Below are positions 1-6,669 of a stretch of DNA of 16,864 nt, piece after piece. Origin of the DNA: an uncultured Clostridia bacterium (GTDB lineage: Bacteria > Bacillota > Clostridia > UMGS1883). Both the position numbers and the translations under genes were made by a program. The stretch covers positions 1-16,864 of the forward strand of contig CANRER010000016.1 in assembly GCA_947629615.1 (NCBI GenBank), in the 5' to 3' direction. The stretch's first letter is position 1, and every line of letters begins with the position of its first letter. Below the pieces are notes generated by a model. The model was given only the letters and a program-made list of their open reading frames with translations, was not told the DNA's origin and made no database searches.

Positions 1-2
1 CC

Positions 3-686
3 GAGGTTGTGGCCGAAACGTGGAAAATAGTCCGCGGCGAGTTCCCCATAGCCGTGTGGGAAACGTTGTACGTTACCGTTCTCGCGACGCTTTTTTCAAT
101 TATCATCGGCCTCCCGCTTGGAGTGCTGCTCGTGGCCGGCGAGAAAAACGGCGTTCTGCCGCTGCCCGCGTGGCTTATGCAAACCATCGGCGTTATAATC
201 AACCTTTTGCGTTCGGTGCCGTTCCTCATATTGATGATTATGGTTTTCCCGCTGACGCGCCTTATCGTCGGTACGGTAGTCGGCACCCCCGCCACAATCG
301 TGCCGCTTGTGATAGCGTCGTTCCCGTTCATAGCGAGGCTTGCCGAAAGCAGCCTGCGCGAGATAGACCCCAATATCATCGAGGCGGCCCAGAGCATGGG
401 CGCGACGCCGTTTCAGATTATAACCAAGGTTATGATACCCGAAAGCGTGCCTTCGCTCATATCCAACGCCACCATCGCGATAACGACAATACTCGGCTAC
501 AGCGCGATAAGCGGTATCCTCGGCGGCGGAGGCCTTGGCAAAATTGCCATAAACTACGGCTATTACCGCTATAAGTACCTCATTATGCTCGCCGCGGTTG
601 TCCTGCTCATACTTATGGTGCAGATTTTCCAAAGCGTCGGCGCTTATGCCGCCGCTCGCTCGGATAAACGCCTTAAAAACAAATAA
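3..686 (+). CDS. metI: Methionine-type ABC transporter permease, MetI family (5' end probably outside window)
   Basis: Membrane-spanning permease of a methionine ABC importer (MetNIQ type), which would work with an ATPase MetN and a lipoprotein MetQ, neither in this window. From a GTG at position 9 it reads 225 residues with about five hydrophobic segments. The cytoplasmic EAA loop that docks on the ATPase starts near residue 125 (EAAQSMGATPFQI). The segment NLLRSVPFLILM and the glycine-rich SGILGGGGLGKIAINYGYY are typical of MetI. The frame is open to the left edge, and the only Shine-Dalgarno-like bases (GAGG at 3-6) lie too close to the GTG, so the true start is probably upstream. A strong terminator follows within 5 bases of the stop, so this is the last gene of its operon. 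The family is clear; methionine as substrate is inferred from similarity. Confidence 0.9.
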   Translation, partial: EVVAETWKIVRGEFPIAVWETLYVTVLATLFSIIIGLPLGVLLVAGEKNGVLPLPAWLMQTIGVIINLLRSVPFLILMIMVFPLTRLIVGTVVGTPATIVPLVIASFPFIARLAESSLREIDPNIIEAAQSMGATPFQIITKVMIPESVPSLISNATIAITTILGYSAISGILGGGGLGKIAINYGYYRYKYLIMLAAVVLLILMVQIFQSVGAYAAARSDKRLKNK

Positions 687-690
687 AATT

Positions 691-717
691 CGGGCCGCTT
701 GCCGCGGCCCGTTTTTT
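691..717 (+). terminator. Bidirectional intrinsic terminator between metI and the SLOG gene
   Basis: A perfect 8-bp stem CGGGCCGC/GCGGCCCG (691-698 with 704-711), a 5-base loop and a T6 run (712-717). On the minus strand the same stem is followed by AATTTTATTT, so it can also end the convergent SLOG transcript that stops at 728. Confidence 0.9.
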
Positions 718-727
718 ACGCCATGCG

Positions 728-1207
728 TTAAATATCGTCAATATCCTCGGCCAAATTTATTATGCTTCGCCCTGTTTTTTTGGCGTATTTCATCGTTTGA
801 TACGCCCCGCCGTTTTCGCGCTCGACATAGAACACTGCCAAATCTGAACGGTCTACCATCGCTCTGTTGCGGATTTGTATGGCCGACTTGTAAAAGGCGG
901 CGGCCGATTTGTCGCAGATTTCTATGTCGTCGTAATATTTATAGAAGTATTCTTCATTATTCAAAAAGCTTGCTTTGGCATACGGCAGCACGAGAACGAG
1001 CGAGGAGCCGGAGGAGCCGTGCGCCCGAAGGACTCGGCGGATAACGGACGCGGCAATAATGTCAAACTCTCCCTCGCGGCCTATAAGAAATTCGACGTAT
1101 TCGTTTTTCCAAAGCAAATCTCGGACGATTTCTTCAAGCCTGCTTTCAAAACTTGTGCTCCAGTTAAAATCTCTGTGGCCAAAAAGACTGACGGTAAATA
1201 TATCCAT
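728..1207 (-). CDS. SLOG-superfamily (DprA/LOG-like Rossmann fold) protein, function unknown
   Basis: A 159-residue protein with the look of small clostridial SLOG proteins (DUF1273/YpsA-like set). SLOG domains are Rossmann-like folds thought to bind nucleotides or nucleotide-derived ligands. Visible marks are a GHR motif right after the first strand (residues 10-12), FLIGREGEFD (40-49), a LVLVLPY strand (70-76), NRAMVDRSDLAVFY (114-127) and a glycine turn plus helix, GGAYQTMKYAKKTGR (133-147), which resembles the phosphate-binding part of the fold. The start at 1207 was chosen because GGAGGG lies six bases upstream; an in-frame ATG at 1237 has no such site and would lie inside a terminator hairpin. 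It is convergent with metI. Only about 28 bases separate its start from the terminator of the structured segment at 1236-1424, which suggests expression by read-through. No ligand or pathway can be named. Confidence 0.75.
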   Translation of the reverse strand: MDIFTVSLFGHRDFNWSTSFESRLEEIVRDLLWKNEYVEFLIGREGEFDIIAASVIRRVLRAHGSSGSSLVLVLPYAKASFLNNEEYFYKYYDDIEICDKSAAAFYKSAIQIRNRAMVDRSDLAVFYVERENGGAYQTMKYAKKTGRSIINLAEDIDDI

Positions 1208-1235
1208 AATATGCCCTCCGTTTCGCGCCGTAAAC

Positions 1236-1265
1236 AAAAAACCGCCCCGGAGTGGCTCCGAGGCG
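1236..1265 (-). terminator. Minus-strand intrinsic terminator just upstream of the SLOG gene
   Basis: A 10-bp stem (1256-1265 with 1243-1252), a 3-base loop and a T6 run on the minus strand (1241-1236). The one imperfect pair is G-U in a minus-strand RNA but C-A on the plus strand, which points to minus-strand function. It lies 28 bases before the SLOG start codon, the usual place for a transcription attenuator. Confidence 0.85.
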
Positions 1266-1424
1266 ATTTATCATTGGCAGACGGCTATCGGGAATAGCAG
1301 ATGAGAACGCGCGAAGGACCATAATTCATTGTTGAAACCGATACCCTCGCAGACTTCTCGCAAATTCGTTTGTGTGTATAGCCCTGCCCAACGACCAAAA
1401 TTGATGTCCCGTATATTGCGGCGC
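1236..1424 (-). ncRNA. Candidate structured leader RNA or small RNA upstream of the SLOG gene
   Basis: About 190 bases of minus-strand sequence fold into a rod before the terminator. In plus coordinates, 1272-1280 pairs with 1384-1393 and 1283-1288 pairs with 1378-1383 (bulges between). Further in, 1303-1307 pairs with 1355-1359 and 1311-1317 pairs with 1344-1350. An imperfect pair in the inner stem is G-U only on the minus strand. A possible -10 (CATAAT, plus 1431-1436) would place the RNA start near 1424, but no good -35 is seen, so read-through from the RNA upstream is also possible. I recognise no known riboswitch, T-box, 6S, SRP, RNase P or tmRNA core. It could be a cis-acting leader controlling the SLOG gene or an independent RNA. 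The 5' end is uncertain. Confidence 0.45.
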
Positions 1425-1454
1425 CGCTCTATTATGCGCACAGCGTTTTATACG

Positions 1455-1486
1455 AAATAAAAAAGTGCGCGGTATGAGCCGCGCAC
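1455..1486 (-). terminator. Minus-strand intrinsic terminator of the candidate small RNA
   Basis: A perfect 8-bp stem GTGCGCGG/CCGCGCAC (1465-1472 with 1479-1486) and a 6-base loop, followed on the minus strand by TTTTTTATTT (1464-1455). The plus-strand flank (CGAAAAAT) lacks a T run, so it is directional. Confidence 0.88.
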
Positions 1487-1509
1487 CGAAAAATGCGAAG
1501 CTCATTACC

Positions 1510-1682
1510 GCTACGTAATTCCACATATACTCAAATGAATAAATTCTCAATAAATGAAACATTTACAAGAGCATATTAGGGAGAGCTCACATTTTTACCA
1601 TAAGGTAAAAATGTTCCAAATATTGATAATTTATTCATTATAAATAATAAGCACACAAAAAACAGATGTGAAATTACGTAGC
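1510..1682. repeat. 173-bp AT-rich imperfect palindrome with 17-bp terminal inverted repeats
   Basis: The ends 1510-1526 and 1666-1682 are inverted copies matching at 16 of 17 positions, and the inner arms 1534-1564 and 1609-1639 are also inverted copies. The segment is much more AT-rich than the neighbouring genes. No clear target-site duplication is seen. It coincides with the candidate small RNA, so it may be a folding RNA gene rather than a mobile element. Confidence 0.6.
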
Positions 1683-1688
1683 ATTGTA

Positions 1689-1717
1689 ATTATAGCATAA
1701 ATTTAGGCGTTTGTCCA
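1689..1717 (-). promoter_or_regulatory. Sigma-A-type promoter for the candidate small RNA
   Basis: On the minus strand, TGGACA (1717-1712), a 17-base spacer and TATAAT (1694-1689), preceded by TGC as an extended -10. The predicted start, about seven bases downstream, falls at the outer edge of the terminal inverted repeat (near 1682). Confidence 0.75.
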
Positions 1718-1813
1718 GCGATTTTTATATTTTTTCGGAGATTTTTTTGACGGGTATCAATTTCAAAAAATTTTGGCGCGAGTTTTCCCCGTCGCATTAT
1801 GCGGAATTTATTA

Positions 1814-1842
1814 TTGACTTTATCCCCGCAAAATGGTATAAT
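1814..1842 (+). promoter_or_regulatory. Sigma-A-type promoter of the pyr operon
   Basis: TTGACT (1814-1819), a 17-base spacer and TATAAT (1837-1842), with TGG just before the -10. Transcription should start near 1849, giving a leader of only about 34 bases before pyrB. That is too short to hold a PyrR-type attenuator. The small-RNA promoter points the other way about 100 bases to the left. Confidence 0.85.
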
Positions 1843-1882
1843 TAAAAAAATGGTAAAAATATGTTTACGGAGGAGGAAAACC

Positions 1883-2818
1883 ATGCTGAGCGAGAAGAAG
1901 GACCTCTTGGGCATAAAGGAGCTGACCGCAGGCGAAATAAGCGAAATCCTCGACCTTGCGGGGGAAATGAAAAGGGTGGTTCTCTCGAACGACAAAAAGC
2001 TCGACACGCTGAAGGGACTAAGCGTCGTAACGCTCTTTTACGAAAACAGCACCCGCACAAGGCTGAGCTTCGAGCTGGCGAGCAAGTATATGTCGGCGGC
2101 GTCGGCGAACATAGCCGCGAGCGGCAGCAGCGTGCAAAAGGGCGAAAGCCTGCTCGATACCGGCCATACAATCGACCGCATGGGTACGGATATTATCATA
2201 ATGCGCCACCAGTCGAGCGGCGCGGCCTCGTTTTTGGCGAAAAACGTCAGGGCCGGGGTAATCAACGCGGGCGACGGTATGAACGAACACCCCACGCAGG
2301 CCCTGCTCGACGCGCTGACGATTAAGGAGCATAAGGGCGGCTTTAAGGGGCTGCGCGTGGCGATAATCGGCGACGTGCTGCACAGCCGCGTGGCGAGGAG
2401 CAACCTCTATCTGCTGAATAAAATGGGCGCAAGCGTCGCGATGGCCGGCCCAGCAACGCTTATGCCGAAGGGCGTTGAGGCCCTCGGCTGCGAAGCCTAT
2501 ACCGATGTGGACAAGGCCATAGCCGGCGCGGACGTGATAATCAACCTTCGGATACAGCTCGAACGGCAAAAATCCGCGCTTTTCCCCACGGTGAGGGAAT
2601 ACAGCGCGCGCTTCGGGTTGAACGAAAATCGGCTTGCGCTGGCCGCGCCAGACGCGCTCGTAATGCACCCCGGCCCCGTGAACAGAGGGGTTGAGATGAA
2701 CAGCGCGGTTATCGACTGCGAACAGTCCTTTATCGACGAGCAGGTCACGAACGGAGTTTCCGTGCGCATGGCCGTGCTCGACCTGCTGACAAGGAGGAAA
2801 AGAAATGCTGCTCATTAA
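1883..2818 (+). CDS. pyrB: Aspartate carbamoyltransferase catalytic subunit
   Basis: Condenses carbamoyl phosphate with aspartate to N-carbamoyl-aspartate, the committed step of pyrimidine synthesis, as a cytosolic trimer. At 311 residues it is normal for the family. The carbamoyl-phosphate loop STRTR is at residues 56-60, the SVQKGES loop at 83-89, HPTQ at 136-139, and HPGPVNRG lies near residue 277. The start at 1883 is set by GGAGGAGG (1869-1876) about six bases upstream. A longer reading from 1799 would begin upstream of the promoter and is rejected. No regulatory subunit gene pyrI follows, so the enzyme is probably not of the CTP-regulated enterobacterial type. Its stop overlaps the pyrC start by 14 bases, implying coupled translation. 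Confidence 0.97.
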   Translation: MLSEKKDLLGIKELTAGEISEILDLAGEMKRVVLSNDKKLDTLKGLSVVTLFYENSTRTRLSFELASKYMSAASANIAASGSSVQKGESLLDTGHTIDRMGTDIIIMRHQSSGAASFLAKNVRAGVINAGDGMNEHPTQALLDALTIKEHKGGFKGLRVAIIGDVLHSRVARSNLYLLNKMGASVAMAGPATLMPKGVEALGCEAYTDVDKAIAGADVIINLRIQLERQKSALFPTVREYSARFGLNENRLALAAPDALVMHPGPVNRGVEMNSAVIDCEQSFIDEQVTNGVSVRMAVLDLLTRRKRNAAH

Positions 2819-4067
2819 AAACGGACATCTCATCGACAAGCTCAACGGACTTGACGGCATAGCCGACATTCTCATCGACGGCGGCAAAATTGTTGAAACA
2901 GGCGAAAATCTCTCCGCCGAGGGGGCCGAGGTTTACGACGCTTCGGGCAAGTACGTGGCCCCGGGACTTATAGATATGCACGTGCATTTGCGCGAGCCGG
3001 GCTTTGAGTATAAGGAGGACATCGAAAGCGGCTCGCGGGCCGCTCAAAAGGGCGGCTTCACCGCCGTGTGCTGTATGCCGAATACCAAGCCTGTGACCGA
3101 CAGCGCGGCTGTGGTGAAGTTTATCAAGGCCCGCGCCGAGGAGGTCGGGCTGTGCAAGGTATACCCAATCGCGGCAATCACTAAGGGAATGCAGGGCGAG
3201 GAGCTGACCGAAATGGCGGAGCTTAAGGACGCGGGGGCCGTTGCGGTTTCCGACGACGGCAAGCCCGTCAAAAGCGGCGGCGTTATGCAGAGGGCGATAA
3301 AGTACGCCTCGATGTTCGGCCTGCCGGTCATCAGCCACTGCGAGGAAATGAGCCTTATGGACGGCGGCGTTATGAACGAGGGCCTCACGGCCACAAGCCT
3401 CGGTCTGCGGGGAATATCGCCCGCCGTGGAGGAGATAATGGTGAGCCGCGACATAATTATCGCCGAGCACGAGGGCCTGCCCGTACACATAGCGCACATC
3501 AGCACAAAGGGCAGCGCCGAGCTTGTGCGGCAGGCCAAAAAGCGCGGCGTTAAGGTGACGTGCGAAACCTGCCCCCACTATTTCACCCTCACCGAGGAGG
3601 CCGTGGGCGACTTTGACACAAACGCCAAGATGAACCCGCCCCTCCGCACAAGAGAGGACGTTGACGCGATAATCGAGGCCATAGCCGACGGCACGGTGGA
3701 CGCAATCGTGACCGACCACGCGCCGCACCATATCGACGAAAAACGGCTGGAGTTCGAGCTTGCCTTAAACGGTATAATCGGCCTTGAAACAAGCCTCCCG
3801 CTCGGGATAACGAAGCTTGTCAAAACGGGGAAGATCGCCCTTGGCGACCTGATTTTCCTGATGAGCGCGGGCCCCGCGAGGATACTCGGCCTTGAGGCGG
3901 GCGAGATAAAGGCGGGCCGCGCGGCGGATCTCACGATTTTTGACCCGAACGAGAAATTCACCGTTGACGTTTCCTCCTTCCAAAGCAAAAGCAAAAACTG
4001 CCCCTATGACGGAATGGAGCTTTACGGAAAGGTTTATAATACTGTATTGGACGGAGTGGTTAAATAA
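2805..4067 (+). CDS. pyrC: Dihydroorotase
   Basis: Closes N-carbamoyl-aspartate to dihydroorotate, the third step of pyrimidine synthesis. It is a zinc-dependent amidohydrolase of the long class I type (420 residues). Metal-binding HxH is at residues 59 and 61 within DMHVHLREPG, followed by VSDDGKPV, SHCEE, HIAHIST, TCPHYF and the catalytic TDHAPHH segment. The start is set by AGGAGG at 2792-2797, eight bases before the ATG, inside the end of pyrB. The stop overlaps the pyrF start by one base (TAATG). Tight overlaps on both sides mark it as an internal member of the pyr operon. Confidence 0.97.
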   Translation: MLLIKNGHLIDKLNGLDGIADILIDGGKIVETGENLSAEGAEVYDASGKYVAPGLIDMHVHLREPGFEYKEDIESGSRAAQKGGFTAVCCMPNTKPVTDSAAVVKFIKARAEEVGLCKVYPIAAITKGMQGEELTEMAELKDAGAVAVSDDGKPVKSGGVMQRAIKYASMFGLPVISHCEEMSLMDGGVMNEGLTATSLGLRGISPAVEEIMVSRDIIIAEHEGLPVHIAHISTKGSAELVRQAKKRGVKVTCETCPHYFTLTEEAVGDFDTNAKMNPPLRTREDVDAIIEAIADGTVDAIVTDHAPHHIDEKRLEFELALNGIIGLETSLPLGITKLVKTGKIALGDLIFLMSAGPARILGLEAGEIKAGRAADLTIFDPNEKFTVDVSSFQSKSKNCPYDGMELYGKVYNTVLDGVVK

Positions 4068-4978
4068 TGGACAAACTGATAGAAGCCATAATCGCGAAGG
4101 ACTACAATCCCACCGTGGCCGGGCTTGACCCGAAGCTCGACTACGTTCCAGAATTTATCCTCAAAAAGCACCTCGGCGCGGACGACCCCTTCGCCGGGGC
4201 CGCCGAGGCGTTGTTCGAGTTCAACAAAACGCTCATCGACTGCCTTTATGATATTGTTCCCGCCGTAAAGCCGCAGTCCGCCTATTACGAGATGTACGGC
4301 ATAGAGGGGCTTAAGTGCCTCAAAAGAACGATGGACTACGCCCAAAGCAAGGGTATGTACGTTATCCTTGACGTAAAGCGCGGCGACATCGGCGCAACGG
4401 CCGAGGCCTACAGCCGCGCCTATATCGGCAAAACCGACATTGGCGGCAAGGCCGTCCGCGCCTTTGGGCCGGACGGCATTACCGTAAATCCCTACCTCGG
4501 CACCGACGGGCTGAAGCCCTTTGTTAAGGACGCCGAGGAAAACGACAAGACCGTTTTCGTCCTTGTCAAAACGTCGAACCCTTCGAGCGGCGAGCTTCAG
4601 GACCTTGTAGTGGACGGGGAGCGAATATACGAAAAAACGGCGGCCCTCGTGCGCGGCCTCGGCGAAACGAGCGTCGGTGCGCACGGGTACAGCAATATCG
4701 GCGCGGTGGTCGGCGCGACCTATCCCGAGCAGCTGAAGGAGCTGCGCGAGAAAATGCCGAACACGTTTTTCCTTGTGCCGGGCTACGGGGCGCAGGGCGG
4801 CAGGGCAGAGGACGTGGCCCTCGCCTTTGATAAGAACCGCCTTGGGGCAATCGTCAATTCGAGCCGCGGAATAATGTGCGCCTACAAAAAGGGCGACTGG
4901 CGGCCCGAGCAGTTCGGCGAGGCCGCGAGGGCCGAGGCCGTGCGTATGCGCGACGACATACTTTCCCACGTGAAATAA
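4067..4978 (+). CDS. pyrF: Orotidine 5'-phosphate decarboxylase (long, type 2)
   Basis: Decarboxylates orotidine monophosphate to UMP, the last step of the pathway. The catalytic Asp/Lys/Asp array is seen as DVKRGDIG, with D102, K104 and D107. NPYLGTDGL and LVKTSNPSSG follow, and the phosphate-binding end reads VPGYGAQGG and IVNSSRG. The 303 residues fit the longer type 2 branch rather than the roughly 230-residue type 1 enzymes. The ATG overlaps the pyrC stop by one base, so translation is probably coupled. It is followed after 10 bases by pyrK. pyrE, which makes the substrate, is not in this window. Confidence 0.96.
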   Translation: MDKLIEAIIAKDYNPTVAGLDPKLDYVPEFILKKHLGADDPFAGAAEALFEFNKTLIDCLYDIVPAVKPQSAYYEMYGIEGLKCLKRTMDYAQSKGMYVILDVKRGDIGATAEAYSRAYIGKTDIGGKAVRAFGPDGITVNPYLGTDGLKPFVKDAEENDKTVFVLVKTSNPSSGELQDLVVDGERIYEKTAALVRGLGETSVGAHGYSNIGAVVGATYPEQLKELREKMPNTFFLVPGYGAQGGRAEDVALAFDKNRLGAIVNSSRGIMCAYKKGDWRPEQFGEAARAEAVRMRDDILSHVK

Positions 4979-4988
4979 GGGGTGCGAA

Positions 4989-5732
4989 ATGAAACAAGAC
5001 TTAAAATGCGCCATTATAGAAAGACGCGTGCTTTCCTCCGGACAGGTGGAGCTTATACTGGATAATCCCCGCCTCGCCGACGAGGCGAAGCCCGGCCAGT
5101 TCGTGCATATAGCCGTCGAAAATGGCAAAAATCTGCTGCGCCGCCCGATAAGCATATGCGACGCGGAAAACGGCAGAACACGCATAATTTTTGAGATTAA
5201 GGGCGAAGGCACAAAATGGCTCGCTGAGCGCGGCGTGGGCGACACGCTGACCCTTATGGGGCCGCTCGGGCGCGGCTTCGACCTCGACGCGGGCGGCAGG
5301 GCCTTCATCATCGGCGGCGGCATTGGCGTTTTTCCGCTTTATATGCTCACCAAAAGGCTGAAGGAGCCGAAGATTTTCCTCGGCTTCAGGAATAAGGACA
5401 TGGTTGTCATGGAGGACGAGTTCGCCGCCCTCGGGAAAACGCTCGTCGCCACCGACGACGGCAGCTACGGCGCGAAGGGCTTCGCGATAGATCTCGCAGA
5501 AAGGGAAATTTCCGACTGCGGCGTTATCTACGCCTGCGGCCCCAAGCCCATGCTTAAGGCCGTTAAGGCTATGGCCGAGCGCCACGGCGTGAGGGCGCAG
5601 CTGTCTATGGAGGAGCGCATGGGCTGCGGGATAGGCGCGTGCCTCGTGTGCGTGTGCAAAACCACCACGGGCAACCGTCAGGTCTGCCTTCAAGGCCCGG
5701 TGTTCGACGCTAAGGAAATAATTTTTGACTGA
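4989..5732 (+). CDS. pyrK: Dihydroorotate dehydrogenase B electron-transfer subunit
   Basis: An FAD and [2Fe-2S] protein that passes electrons from the PyrD flavin to NAD. At 247 residues it has the family layout: an N-terminal FAD barrel with RRPISICD near residues 45-52, an NAD-binding half (FIIGGGIGVFPLYML, later YACGPKPMLKAV), and a C-terminal iron-sulfur motif with Cys 213, 218, 221 and 233 (CX4CX2CX11C). An extra Cys at 223 is not part of the motif. Its stop TGA lies within the GAGGAGGG that serves pyrD, so the two subunits are translated together, as expected for a heterotetramer. All key residues look intact, unlike in the adjoining pyrD. Confidence 0.95.
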   Translation: MKQDLKCAIIERRVLSSGQVELILDNPRLADEAKPGQFVHIAVENGKNLLRRPISICDAENGRTRIIFEIKGEGTKWLAERGVGDTLTLMGPLGRGFDLDAGGRAFIIGGGIGVFPLYMLTKRLKEPKIFLGFRNKDMVVMEDEFAALGKTLVATDDGSYGAKGFAIDLAEREISDCGVIYACGPKPMLKAVKAMAERHGVRAQLSMEERMGCGIGACLVCVCKTTTGNRQVCLQGPVFDAKEIIFD

Positions 5733-5744
5733 GGAGGGCGAAAG

Positions 5745-6648
5745 GTGAATACCAAGGTCAATTTTTGCGGAATTGAATTTAAGAACCCCGTGCTCACCGC
5801 TTCGGGCACCTTCGGCTTCGGGCTTGAGTACGACGAATATTACGATATATCCGAGCTCGGCGGCATAAGCGTCAAGGGGCTTACGTTAAAGCCGCGCGAG
5901 GGCAACCCTACGCCCCGCGTGGCCGAAACCTACGGCGGTATGCTGAACAGCGTCGGGCTGCAAAACCCCGGCGTGGAGGTTTTCAAAAGCTATTATCTGC
6001 CAAAGCTCAAGGCCGAAAAGACCTGCCGCGTGATTGCGAACATCGCCGGAAGCTCCGTCGAGGATTACGCCGAGATGGCGAAAAGCCTTGCCGGGACGGA
6101 CGTCGATCTTCTGGAGGTCAACATAAGCTGCCCCAACGTCAAAAGCGGGGGCATGGCCTTCGGCACCGACGCGGCGAACGTGGAGGCCATCACCCGCGCC
6201 GTCAAGGCCGAGGCGGATAAGCCCGTTGTGATGAAGCTCAGCCCCAACGTCACCGACATAACCGAAATGGCCCGCGCCGCCGAGGCGGGCGGAGCCGACG
6301 GAATTTCGCTCATCAACACGCTTATGGGCATGAAAATCGACGTAAACACCCGCCGCCCCGTTCTCGCCAACGTCAAGGGGGGCTACAGCGGCCCGGGCGT
6401 CATGCCGGTGGCCGTCAGAATGGTGTACGAATGTTCCAAGGCCGTCGGCATACCGATAATCGGCATGGGCGGCATAATGACCGGCGACGACGCGGTGGAG
6501 TTCATGCTCGCGGGCGCGAGCCTCGTCATGGTCGGCCAATTTTGTCGATCCGCTGGCCGCCGTCAAGGTAAAGAACGGCATAACGGACTATATGCGCCGC
6601 CACGGGATAGACGACGTGAACGACCTTATAGGGGCCGTTAAGGCATAA
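5745..6648 (+). pseudogene. pyrD: Dihydroorotate dehydrogenase B catalytic subunit, frameshifted near the 3' end
   Basis: Oxidises dihydroorotate to orotate using FMN; the class 1B partner of PyrK. It starts at a GTG (5745) with GAGGAGGG six bases upstream. The first 264 residues are intact, including NSVGLQNPG, NISCPN with the class 1 catalytic cysteine region, and GMGGIMTGDDAVEFM. After MVG (codon ending 6536) the expected TANFVDP is replaced: one base then AATTTTGTCGAT, so about five bases appear to be missing. As written, the frame runs to a stop at 6641 with 34 unrelated, Arg-rich residues. The true tail (NFVDPLAAVK to IGAVKA, stop at 6646-6648) continues in another frame; repaired, the protein would be about 302 residues. 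The break falls in the FMN-phosphate loop, so the product would probably be inactive. A sequencing or assembly error is equally possible. Confidence 0.9.
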
Positions 6649-6669
6649 TTTGTTACGGAGATGATTTGA

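Larger units (their letters stand above)
1455..1682 (-). ncRNA. Candidate AT-rich small RNA with own promoter and terminator (possible MITE-derived)
   Basis: A promoter at 1689-1717 would start a minus-strand transcript near 1682, and a strong terminator ends it at about 1455. The first 17 bases of this RNA pair with 1510-1526 as a closing stem (GCTACGTAATT core; the single imperfect pair is U-G). After an asymmetric internal loop (about 26 bases on the 5' side, 7 on the 3' side), 1609-1639 pairs with 1534-1564 along 31 positions with few mismatches. The tip holds a hairpin, 1589-1599 with 1604-1614, which partly competes with the long stem. Non-Watson-Crick positions are mostly G-U on the minus strand. 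The outline, a rod with a large internal bulge, recalls 6S RNA, but I cannot match conserved 6S bases. A palindromic miniature transposable element is the alternative. Confidence 0.55.

Noticed and set aside
1236..1457. A T-box leader before the SLOG gene
   Set aside because: The TGGNACCGCG-type T-box sequence is absent on the minus strand, and the gene is not of an aminoacyl-tRNA or amino-acid class.
1326..1562. A 78-codon minus-strand ORF
   Set aside because: It runs through the terminator at 1455-1486 and both structured RNA segments, lacks a ribosome binding site and resembles no known protein.
1455..1682. A retron msr-msd RNA, suggested by the paired 5' and 3' ends
   Set aside because: No reverse transcriptase gene lies nearby, and a strong terminator directly follows the closing stem.
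1799..1882. A 28-residue N-terminal extension of pyrB
   Set aside because: It would begin upstream of the consensus promoter; the ATG at 1883 has a strong ribosome binding site and fits the family's usual start.
4034..5323. A 429-codon minus-strand ORF, and similar long antisense ORFs opposite pyrB, pyrC, pyrD, tatD and purB
   Set aside because: They mirror strong, motif-bearing genes on the plus strand; GC-rich codon use leaves few stops on the opposite strand.
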